Shown piece by piece: positions 57,648-64,000 of a stretch of DNA of 64,000 bases; the first letter of the stretch is position 1; every line of letters begins with the position of its first letter. A program made the translations under genes and the position numbers. The DNA is from Salibaculum griseiflavum (GTDB lineage: Bacteria > Pseudomonadota > Alphaproteobacteria > Rhodobacterales > Rhodobacteraceae). Under the pieces are notes generated by a model that made no database searches, was not told where the DNA came from, and was given only the letters and a program-made list of their open reading frames with translations. Location: positions 1 to 64,000 of the forward strand of contig NZ_QETF01000011.1 in assembly GCF_003129565.1 (NCBI RefSeq), in the 5' to 3' direction.

Positions 57648-58118
57648 TCAGGCGCAGGTCCGGGCCTTCCACATCTCGGCTTGCGGCAGGTCGGCCCACC
57701 CGAAAGCACGATCACTGGGGCCGTTCTTTTTGAGGTCATCCAGCCGGTCCAGCGCCTCGTCCAATGTCGGCCGATGCCCCTCGTCCACCCACCACATCAC
57801 GAAATGCTGATCCCCCATCAACTCGAACCACTCGCGACGGCGGTCATAGAACTGCTTGTGAATCGTGCCGAAGACGAACCGTTCAAGGCTTTCCACGTCT
57901 GCCCACACGGTCAGGTTCGACACGTATTGCGGGTCGCCGTCGATCTTGGCCTCGGTATTGCCGGTGCCCGGCTCGCCCGACCCTTCCATCATCCAGACAA
58001 AGCCCGGCATCCGTTTGCCCAGGCCGTTCACCCGGTCCAGATTGTCCATGAAGTCCTTGACGCGGGGGTCATCCGTGGGGGCCAGAAGGCGGCCAACGTT
58101 CAGTTCGGCAAGGTGCAT
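57648..58118 (-). CDS. DUF3291 domain protein
   Basis: 156-residue cytosolic protein of the DUF3291 (dimeric alpha/beta barrel-like) family: HLAELNVGRLLAP at the N-terminus, VWADVESLERFVF and FVMWWVDEGHRPTLDEALDRL toward the C-terminus. The ATG at 58118 follows AAGGAG, which lies in the loop of an 8-bp hairpin. A strong terminator separates it from nuoF, so it may start a new unit. Function unknown; related proteins have monooxygenase-like folds. Confidence 0.85.
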   Translation of the reverse strand: MHLAELNVGRLLAPTDDPRVKDFMDNLDRVNGLGKRMPGFVWMMEGSGEPGTGNTEAKIDGDPQYVSNLTVWADVESLERFVFGTIHKQFYDRRREWFELMGDQHFVMWWVDEGHRPTLDEALDRLDDLKKNGPSDRAFGWADLPQAEMWKARTCA

Positions 58119-58148
58119 GGGCAGGTCTCCTTGGGTCCGAACCTGCCC
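58119..58148 (-). promoter_or_regulatory. Hairpin holding the ribosome binding site of the DUF3291 gene
   Basis: On the minus strand GGGCAGGT and ACCTGCCC form a perfect 8-bp stem whose loop contains AAGGAG and whose base abuts the ATG. The exposed-loop arrangement could tune ribosome access. It lies about 20 bp downstream of the nuoF terminator. Confidence 0.45.
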
Positions 58149-58163
58149 CACGCGGCGCCAATT

Positions 58164-58188
58164 GAAAAGGGCGGCCAGAGGCCGCCCT
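58164..58188 (-). terminator. Intrinsic terminator after nuoF
   Basis: Read on the minus strand: AGGGCGGCC-TCT-GGCCGCCCT followed by TTTC, a perfect 9-bp GC-rich stem with a short T-run, 22 bp beyond the nuoF stop. This is the most convincing intrinsic terminator in the window and it lies in the middle of the nuo cluster. Confidence 0.7.
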
Positions 58189-58209
58189 GTCCCGTCGATC
58201 TACCGCGGT

Positions 58210-59490
58210 CTATTCCGCCGCGATGGCCTTGCCCTTTACGCGGTCTTCGATCTCGTCGCGGAAATTGCGGATCAAGCCCTGGATCGGCCAGGCCGCCGCG
58301 TCGCCCAGCGCGCAGATGGTGTGGCCTTCGACCTGCTTGGTCACGTCCCACAGCATGTCGATTTCCTCGACGCTGGCCTCGCCTTTCACCAGGCGATCCA
58401 TGACCCGCATCATCCAGCCGGTGCCTTCGCGGCACGGCGTGCACTGGCCGCAGCTTTCATGCTTGTAGAATTTCGACAGCCGCCAGATCGCCTTGATCAT
58501 GTCGGTCGACTTGTCCATCACGATCACAGCCGCGGTGCCCAGGCCCGAGCCCAGCTCGCCGCGCAGGTAGTCGAAATCCATGATCGCATCTTTCATGTTC
58601 TCGCCGCGCACGCAGGGCACGGAAGACCCACCGGGGATAACCGCCTTGAGGTTGTCCCAGCCGCCACGAATGCCGCCGCAATGCTTGTCGATCAGCTCTT
58701 CGAAGGAGATCGACATCGCCTCTTCGACGACGCAGGGGTTGTTCACATGACCCGAGATCGCGAACAGCTTGGTGCCCGCGTTGTTCTGGCGGCCGAAGCC
58801 CGCGAACCAGTCCGGCCCACGGCGCAGGATCGTCGGCACGACGGCAATCGATTCGACATTGTTGACGGTGGTCGGACAGCCATAGAGGCCGGCCCCCGCC
58901 GGGAAGGGCGGCTTCATCCGGGGCATGCCCTTCTTGCCTTCGAGGCTTTCAAGCAGCGCGGTTTCCTCGCCGCAGATATACGCCCCTGCCCCGTGATGGA
59001 GATAAAGGTCGAAATCCCAATCGCTGCCGGCGGCGTTCTTGCCAAGCAAGCCCGCGTCATAGGCTTCGTCGATCGCGGCCTGAAGCGCCTCGCGCTCGCG
59101 GATATATTCGCCGCGGATATAGATGTAGCAGGCATGGGCATTCATTGCGAAAGACGCGATCAGGCATCCCTCGATCAGCGTATGCGGATCATGGCGCATG
59201 ATTTCGCGGTCCTTGCAGGTGCCCGGTTCGGATTCATCGGCATTGACCACAAGATAGGCGGGACGCCCATCGCTTTCCTTGGGCATGAAGGACCATTTCA
59301 ACCCGGTCGGGAAACCGGCGCCGCCACGGCCGCGCAGGCCGCTCGCCTTCATCTGATCGATGATCCAGTCGCGGCCTTTCTGGATGATCCCGGCAGTGCC
59401 GTCCCAATGACCACGGGCCTGGGCACCTTTCAGTGTCCGGTCATGCATGCCGTAGATATTGGTGAAGATGCGGTCTTTGTCTGCAAGCAT
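58210..59490 (-). CDS. nuoF: NADH-quinone oxidoreductase subunit F
   Basis: 426-residue NADH- and FMN-binding subunit of the peripheral arm. The FMN/NADH glycine-rich segment is [35 protein letters not shown] is the second signature; [12 protein letters not shown] with a later Cys binds cluster N3. The ATG at 59490 ([10 protein letters not shown]) follows AGGGA; the upstream open frame of 36 residues is not conserved. Confidence 0.97.
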   Translation of the reverse strand: MLADKDRIFTNIYGMHDRTLKGAQARGHWDGTAGIIQKGRDWIIDQMKASGLRGRGGAGFPTGLKWSFMPKESDGRPAYLVVNADESEPGTCKDREIMRHDPHTLIEGCLIASFAMNAHACYIYIRGEYIREREALQAAIDEAYDAGLLGKNAAGSDWDFDLYLHHGAGAYICGEETALLESLEGKKGMPRMKPPFPAGAGLYGCPTTVNNVESIAVVPTILRRGPDWFAGFGRQNNAGTKLFAISGHVNNPCVVEEAMSISFEELIDKHCGGIRGGWDNLKAVIPGGSSVPCVRGENMKDAIMDFDYLRGELGSGLGTAAVIVMDKSTDMIKAIWRLSKFYKHESCGQCTPCREGTGWMMRVMDRLVKGEASVEEIDMLWDVTKQVEGHTICALGDAAAWPIQGLIRNFRDEIEDRVKGKAIAAE

Positions 59491-59527
59491 GGGCGGGTTC
59501 CCTATCTTGCCCCTACGCGGGGCACCG

Positions 59528-59746
59528 TCATTTGTCGCGGGTCTTTTGCCAGAGTTTGAACGTGACAACCAGACACCAAATGAACCCCGCCAGCGCAAAG
59601 AGCGTCAACAGCACGACATAGCGGGGGGCAAGACCCAGCGTGTCGACAATCGCAGGGGCGAATATGGACAGAAGCGCCGAGGCCACCATCACGAGTGCGA
59701 CCCGGCGGCCGGTAGCGGCGATGGCGTCTCTGTCCTTATCGGCCAA
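59528..59746 (-). CDS. DUF5337-like two-helix membrane protein
   Basis: 72-residue protein with two predicted membrane helices ([16 protein letters not shown] and [18 protein letters not shown]) and a charged N-terminus. I use the TTG at 59746 as start because AGGA lies 6 bp upstream and no ATG would keep the N-terminal charged segment. From memory it matches DUF5337, a Rhodobacterales protein found near nuoF. It lies 37 bp before nuoF and 7 bp after the Ala/Lys/Pro-rich gene. Confidence 0.7.
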   Translation of the reverse strand: MADKDRDAIAATGRRVALVMVASALLSIFAPAIVDTLGLAPRYVVLLTLFALAGFIWCLVVTFKLWQKTRDK

Positions 59747-59753
59747 GTCGGTC

Positions 59754-60431
59754 CTACTGACTGTCTGTCTTCTTTTCCGGGGCCGGCATCGCAGCCAGCG
59801 TCACGGAACCGGACTTACCAGAGTTCGCCTTGGGTTTGTAGACTGTTGTCGCAACCTTTTGACGCGGCGCCTCGGCTTTCTTCTCGGTCTTGGTCGCTGG
59901 CGTCACCTTGGCCGTAGACTTGGCCGGGGTGGCCGTTTTCGCGGGCTTCGCGCGCGGTGCGGCAGCGGGCTTGGACGCGGGGGCTGTCTTGGGCGCCGGT
60001 TCTTGTGCGGCGACGGGCTTGGGCGCCTTGGGCTTGCTGGCGGGCTTGGAGGCCGTGGTCTTTGGCTTGGCCGGGGCCGCCTTGGGCTTGGCCGGCGCCG
60101 CCTTGGGCTTGGCCGTGGTCGCCTTGCGGGTAACAGGCTTGGCCGGGTCGGTCGCCGATTGCCGCGCGGCGGGCTTGGGTGCCGGACGCTTGGCCTTGGG
60201 AGCCGCCTTGGCGGGTTTCGGCTTCACTTCGGTTCCGGGCATCTGCGCCGGTTCAGCCGCCGGTTCCAACGCACGGCGGCGCATGGCGACGGCGGCGGGC
60301 GCAACGGCCCATTTCACCAAGCTGCTTTGGCTGGCGAGCATGGCGGCGGCGGGGGCTGTGGATTGCAGGCCCAGGCGCAGCATCGCACCCGGCAAAGCCA
60401 CCAGGGAGTCAGAGGAGAACATCGCAAACAT
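59754..60431 (-). CDS. Ala/Lys/Pro-rich low-complexity protein in the nuo cluster
   Basis: 225-residue protein. The first 55 residues are mildly hydrophobic (LVALPGAMLRLGLQ...) and the rest is a repetitive AKPKAAPAKPK-type tail resembling histone H1 or TonB-like linkers. The composition would fit nucleic-acid binding or an extended linker. The ATG could be at 60431 or at the second Met. Ribosome binding site AAAGGATG. Codon use seems normal for the genome. It lies after a 139-bp structured gap behind the HhH membrane protein. Function unknown. Confidence 0.6.
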   Translation of the reverse strand: MFAMFSSDSLVALPGAMLRLGLQSTAPAAAMLASQSSLVKWAVAPAAVAMRRRALEPAAEPAQMPGTEVKPKPAKAAPKAKRPAPKPAARQSATDPAKPVTRKATTAKPKAAPAKPKAAPAKPKTTASKPASKPKAPKPVAAQEPAPKTAPASKPAAAPRAKPAKTATPAKSTAKVTPATKTEKKAEAPRQKVATTVYKPKANSGKSGSVTLAAMPAPEKKTDSQ

Positions 60432-60487
60432 CCTTTCAGGGCCCGTCAGGAACCCGTTTCATGATCCGCGCCGATCCTCCCCGATCG

Positions 60488-60535
60488 GTGCAATTCGGCC
60501 TGCCCACGTCACGCCGGGCAGGCCGATTGTTGCAC
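60488..60535. repeat. Long hairpin inside the nuo cluster
   Basis: CGGCCTGCCC (60496-60505) and GGGCAGGCCG (60516-60525) pair perfectly, extended by GTGCAA (60488-60493) with TTGCAC (60530-60535) across a small bulge. It lies in the 139-bp spacer between two accessory genes. No T-run follows on the minus strand, so it may be an RNA processing or stability element. Confidence 0.5.
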
Positions 60536-60570
60536 TGCAGCATCCGTCTTTCAATAGACCTCGTGGCTTT

Positions 60571-61239
60571 TCACTTTTTCGAGGCTTCGGCGGAGCCGCC
60601 CTTGGCCAGAGCCTTTGCCTGCTTGACCCACTCATCGCGAGAGACGCGGCCCTTGAACCCTTGAAGGTTCTCATCGACCCATTCGACCTCTTTCTTGCGC
60701 CACCCGGCGATCTGGTCGAAATGAAAGACGCCCATCGAGTTGAGCAGCTTTTCCAGCTTGGGCCCAACACCCTTGATCTGCTTGAGATCGTCGGCTGCAC
60801 CGTCGCGCGGCGCGCTCAGCATTTCGGGTTTTCCATCCTTGGCAGCGGGCTTGGCGGCCGGTTTCGGCTTGTCCGCTTCCATGGGCTCGGCGGGCGCCGC
60901 AGCCTTCTGCGCCGCTGGGGCGGGTTTCGGCATCGGTTCGGGTGCCGTTTCCGGGGTCGGGTCCGGGTTCGGGGGGGCGACGGTGGCCGCCGATGGTGAC
61001 GCAGCCGCGCTGGTCGTGGACGGTGCCGCGTCGGACTGAGCGCCGGGGCTTGCGGTCGCTGACGCGCCGTTGCCGCCGCGCAGAAGCAGCCACCAGACGA
61101 TCACGCCCACGATGACGCCGATCAGGAACGAGAGGAAGCCCCCGAAATCAATGCCGAACCTGGCAATTGCAAAAGCCACGACGCCACACAAGATCGCGAT
61201 GACGATCGCGAAAGTCGATCCGATTGGTCTGTCGCTCAT
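60571..61239 (-). CDS. Membrane protein with C-terminal HhH domain shared with NuoE
   Basis: 222-residue protein: two membrane helices (about 10-28 and 35-53), a Pro/Ala-rich linker (about 60-145) and a helix-hairpin-helix domain at 151-213 (DLKQIKGVGPKLEKLLN). The last domain is identical at about 40 of 62 positions, by eye, to the C-terminal extension of NuoE encoded just upstream. HhH motifs usually bind DNA, but here complex I assembly or membrane tethering is also conceivable. 172 bp downstream of nuoE. Confidence 0.8.
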   Translation of the reverse strand: MSDRPIGSTFAIVIAILCGVVAFAIARFGIDFGGFLSFLIGVIVGVIVWWLLLRGGNGASATASPGAQSDAAPSTTSAAASPSAATVAPPNPDPTPETAPEPMPKPAPAAQKAAAPAEPMEADKPKPAAKPAAKDGKPEMLSAPRDGAADDLKQIKGVGPKLEKLLNSMGVFHFDQIAGWRKKEVEWVDENLQGFKGRVSRDEWVKQAKALAKGGSAEASKK

Positions 61240-61411
61240 TAGTCTACCTTTCCCTGTCGTGACTGCCCGTCAATCGGACAGCGAGCATGGGCCGCGGGCT
61301 CATGCCCCGGCCTTGGCGACAGCTTAGGCAGACACACCCCTTTTGATAAGGGACTTCATCGGTGCGGGCCGCGATGTTGGCATTCTGGCCACGCCGGGCG
61401 CGACCCCTGCC

Positions 61412-62527
61412 CTATTTTTCGGCAAGCTTGCGGGCCTGGTCGACCCAATCGTCCCGCTCGATCCGGCCCTTGAACTTCAGGCGGGTATCGACCCAGGCGA
61501 TCTCTTCCGGACCCCATTTGGCGATCTGGTCAAAATGCCAGAACCCCATTTCATTCAGCACGCCTTCGAGCTTGGGCCCGACGCCAGAGATCTGCTTGAG
61601 ATCATCGGCCCCGGACTTGCGCGGTGCTTTCATGGTGCGCGGCTTTTTCTCGGCCACCGCATCCGCCTGCTGGCCCGCCGGTGCGGTCTTCGAGTGCGGC
61701 TTGGCGGGGGTCGCGGCCTCCGCTTCCTGCTTGGTTACGCCGGTCTTGTCGGCCTTGGCCTTGGCGGCAGGCTTGGGCGCGGACTTCTTCGCGGCGGTCT
61801 TGCGGCCCGCGCTGGCCCCCTTGCCCTGCCACGGCGTGAGCAGCGGGACTTCTGTCCCGTCGATCCGCTTGACCGTATCCCCCAGATCATTGGCCAACTG
61901 TACGGAGGCGTTGTATTGATAATGCCCGGACTCGAAATCCTTGAGCGACGTCAGCCCCTTGAGCGGCTCCGCCCCGAAGCGGCCGTTCTGCGGGCCGGGC
62001 GTGGGAACCTTGCCCGCGGCGAGATCGTCGATGATCTCGGCCAGTCGTTCGGCCGTCAGGTCTTCGTAGTAATCCTTGCCGATCTGGGCCATCGGCGCAT
62101 TGGCACAAGAGCCAAGGCATTCGACTTCTTCCCAGGAAAACTTTCCATCGGCGGACAGCGCATGGGCCTTGTCGGCGATCTTCTCACGGCAAACGCCGAC
62201 CAGGTCCTCGGCGCCACAGATCATGCAGGACGTGGTGCCGCAGATCTGGATATGGGCCACGCTGCCGACCGGCTGCAGCTGGAACATGAAATAGAACGAC
62301 GCGACTTCGAGCGCCCGGATATGGGCCAGGTCCAGCATGTCGGCCACATATTCGATGGCCGGGCGGGACAGCCAGCCCTCTTGTTCCTGGGCACGCCACA
62401 ACAGCGGAATGATCGCGCTGGCCTGGCGGCCTTCGGGATACTTGGTGATCTGGGCCTCGGCCCATTTCTGGTTGTCAGGCGTGAAAGCAAAGCTTTCGGG
62501 CTGGTCAGGATGAAGGCGGCGGAGCAT
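61412..62527 (-). CDS. nuoE: NADH-quinone oxidoreductase subunit E with C-terminal HhH extension
   Basis: 371 residues, about twice the normal length. Residues 1-175 are a standard thioredoxin-fold NuoE with the 2Fe-2S ligands Cys96, Cys101, Cys137 and Cys141 (cluster N1a). Residues 235-305 form a Lys/Ala/Pro-rich linker, and 309-371 an HhH-like domain ([17 protein letters not shown]) shared with the next gene. The extension is in frame with no sign of error. The start ATG gives the standard [11 protein letters not shown]-terminus. Confidence 0.95.
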   Translation of the reverse strand: MLRRLHPDQPESFAFTPDNQKWAEAQITKYPEGRQASAIIPLLWRAQEQEGWLSRPAIEYVADMLDLAHIRALEVASFYFMFQLQPVGSVAHIQICGTTSCMICGAEDLVGVCREKIADKAHALSADGKFSWEEVECLGSCANAPMAQIGKDYYEDLTAERLAEIIDDLAAGKVPTPGPQNGRFGAEPLKGLTSLKDFESGHYQYNASVQLANDLGDTVKRIDGTEVPLLTPWQGKGASAGRKTAAKKSAPKPAAKAKADKTGVTKQEAEAATPAKPHSKTAPAGQQADAVAEKKPRTMKAPRKSGADDLKQISGVGPKLEGVLNEMGFWHFDQIAKWGPEEIAWVDTRLKFKGRIERDDWVDQARKLAEK

Positions 62528-62560
62528 TTGTACTTCGTCTTTCGTCGCTGGGCCGCCCGG

Positions 62561-62830
62561 TCAGGGGCAGGCCTCGTTCGTCAATTTTGCGGAACTGTCC
62601 TGTTGGAGCGTCAACGCGCCGGAGGCATAGAGCTGCGCGATCACCGCATTCACCTGTTCCGGAGCGAGGCCCGAGGCGGCCATGATCTCATCGCCGTTTT
62701 CAACGGTGACAACACAACCCGCCTCTTCGATGGCCCGGGTCATCGCCGCCACGGCTTCGGGGTCGGCCTCTTGCTGGGCAAGGGCCGGCATGGCGCACAA
62801 AAGGCCAACCGCAGTGGCGGCACGGATCAT
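62561..62830 (-). CDS. Small exported protein between nuoD and nuoE
   Basis: 89-residue protein with a signal peptide (about 19 residues, cleavage after ALAQ or near it) and a short mature domain with Cys residues near positions 39 and 88 that could form a disulfide. The start overlaps the nuoD stop by 4 bp (ATGA), so it is translated with complex I. I do not recognise a family. Homologues are sometimes mislabelled NADH dehydrogenase subunit E by position. Confidence 0.7.
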   Translation of the reverse strand: MIRAATAVGLLCAMPALAQQEADPEAVAAMTRAIEEAGCVVTVENGDEIMAASGLAPEQVNAVIAQLYASGALTLQQDSSAKLTNEACP

Positions 62831-64000
62831 CTGTCGATCTCCCCGAACACCACGTCGAGAGAGCCGAGGATCGCGGATACGTCGGCCAGCTGGTAGCCAC
62901 GGCCGATGTGATCCATCGACTGCAGATGCGGATAGCCGGGCGCGCGGATCTTGGCGCGATAGGGTTTGTTGGTCCCGTCCGAGACAAGGTAGACACCGAA
63001 CTCGCCCTTGGGCGCTTCGACCGCGGCATAGACATGGCCCTCGGGCACCTTGAAGCCCTCGGTATAGAGCTTGAAGTGATGGATCAGAGCTTCCATCGAG
63101 GTCTTCATGTCAGACCGGGTCGGCGGGGTCAGCTTGCCACGCGCCAGCACATCGCCCTGGTTTTCCGGCTCACGCAGCTTGGCACAGGCCTGACGCATGA
63201 TATGGGCCGACTGGCGCATCTCTTCCATGCGGCACAGGTAACGGTCATAGCAGTCGCCGTTCTTGCCCACGGGGATCTGGAAGTCGAACTCGTCGTAGCA
63301 TTCGTAGGGCTGGGCGCGGCGCAGATCCCAGGCGAGGCCCGATCCACGCACCATGACACCGGAATAGGCCCAGTCGAGGATGTCTTCCTCGGTGATGATG
63401 CCGATATCCACGTTGCGCTGCTTGAAAATGCGGTTTTCCGTCAGCAGCTCGTCGATATCGTCCAGCACCTTCGGAAATTTCTCGGCCCATGCGTCGATGT
63501 CGTCGATCAGCTCGGGCGGCAGGTCCTGATGCACGCCACCGGGGCGGAAATAGGCCGCGTGCAGACGTGCACCACAGGCCCGTTCGTAGAAGATCATCAG
63601 GTCTTCGCGGGCCTCGAAGCCCCAAAGCGGCGGGGTCAGCGCGCCGACGTCGAGCGCCTGCGTGGTCACGTTCAGCAGGTGGTTCAGGATGCGGCCGATC
63701 TCACAGTAAAGCACACGGATCAGGCTGGCACGGCGCGGCACCTCGACCCCGGTCAGCTTCTCGATGGCCAGGCACCAGGCATGTTCCTGGTTCATCGTGC
63801 CGACATAGTCCAGCCGGTCGAAATAGGGCAGGTTCTGCAGGTAGGTCCGGCTTTCCATAAGCTTTTCGGTGCCACGGTGCAGCAGGCCGATATGCGGGTC
63901 TACCCGTTCGACGATCTCGCCATCCAGTTCCAGCACCATGCGCAGCACGCCGTGCGCCGCCGGGTGCTGAGGCCCGAAGTTGATGTTGAAGTTGCGGATC
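62827..64000 (-). CDS. nuoD: NADH-quinone oxidoreductase subunit D (5' end beyond window)
   Basis: At least 390 residues of the 49-kDa-type subunit, related to the large subunit of NiFe hydrogenases, which lines the quinone site with NuoB. The reading frame continues to the right edge with the conserved [22 protein letters not shown]; about 15-20 N-terminal residues are missing. The quinone-binding His is in that QHPAAHG stretch. The C-terminal [22 protein letters not shown]-type ending is intact. A GTG at 63948 is internal, not the start. Confidence 0.97.
   Translation of the reverse strand, partial: IRNFNINFGPQHPAAHGVLRMVLELDGEIVERVDPHIGLLHRGTEKLMESRTYLQNLPYFDRLDYVGTMNQEHAWCLAIEKLTGVEVPRRASLIRVLYCEIGRILNHLLNVTTQALDVGALTPPLWGFEAREDLMIFYERACGARLHAAYFRPGGVHQDLPPELIDDIDAWAEKFPKVLDDIDELLTENRIFKQRNVDIGIITEEDILDWAYSGVMVRGSGLAWDLRRAQPYECYDEFDFQIPVGKNGDCYDRYLCRMEEMRQSAHIMRQACAKLREPENQGDVLARGKLTPPTRSDMKTSMEALIHHFKLYTEGFKVPEGHVYAAVEAPKGEFGVYLVSDGTNKPYRAKIRAPGYPHLQSMDHIGRGYQLADVSAILGSLDVVFGEIDR

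Noticed and set aside
1-64000. tRNA, rRNA, CRISPR array or prophage
   Set aside because: Spacers were read on both strands; none shows a cloverleaf with CCA-proximal features, regular direct repeats with unique spacers, or phage structural genes.

Overview
The window is 64 kb of GC-rich chromosome from an alphaproteobacterium, most likely a member of the Rhodobacterales (Rhodobacteraceae, Roseobacter-like). The assignment rests on gene families and gene order: a nuo cluster with small accessory genes that include DUF5333- and DUF5337-like proteins, a Hint-domain protein, a MlaE/MlaF pair downstream of alr, tatABC followed by a DUF815 ATPase, and yfgM-bamB-der. No rRNA, tRNA, CRISPR array or prophage was seen. 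Almost all of it is densely packed core genome. The one clear mobile element is the end of an IS5-family insertion sequence at the left edge.

Layout. 1-124: end of an IS5-family element. 390-3581: serS, a DUF2235 hydrolase (convergent) and a TspO-like membrane protein. 3677-7227 (minus): yfgM, bamB, der, linking outer-membrane protein assembly and ribosome biogenesis. 7480-12596: an RND efflux adaptor and an unusually long RND pump behind a TetR-type palindrome. 12907-16939 (minus): an Atm1-type ABC exporter, then a MoxR ATPase/VWA pair. 17050-19325: glutaryl-CoA dehydrogenase and an unassigned protein. 19729-24337: pyrC, pyrE, dnaB, alr. 24334-29868: mlaE, mlaF, a PqiA-like protein, radA, cvpA, purF. 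29990-33672: a small unknown protein, an SDR, then surE, pcm and an NlpD-like lipoprotein, the same order as in enterobacteria. 33720-36173 (minus): tatA, tatB, tatC and a DUF815 ATPase. 36371-39016: a YafY-type regulator, a lone FbpC-type ATPase and an atypical SDR. 39144-43424: a Hint-domain protein, prfC and a DEAD-box helicase.

From 64000 down to 43481 everything is on the minus strand. This is the respiratory complex I cluster: nuoD (5' end cut off by the window), E, F, G, H, I, J, K, L, M, N, with eight extra genes inserted, followed by birA, coaX and RNase J. The inserted genes are an 89-aa exported protein, a membrane protein with the same C-terminal domain as NuoE, an Ala/Lys/Pro-rich protein, a DUF5337 membrane protein, a DUF3291 protein, a DUF5333 protein, a lipoprotein and a cysteine-free carboxymuconolactone-decarboxylase-fold protein. 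Several overlap nuo genes by 4 bp, so they are probably co-translated with the complex. A strong intrinsic terminator directly after nuoF suggests the cluster is read as more than one transcriptional unit.

I found no clearly new multi-gene defence or mobile system. The most original signals are the accessory genes of the nuo cluster (a domain shared between NuoE and its neighbour, and the cysteine-free CMD protein), the internal terminator with an adjacent hairpin that places a ribosome binding site in its loop, and two copies of a dispersed intergenic palindrome (ATTCCAGAA...GCAAATTCTGG) at 18278 and 43430.
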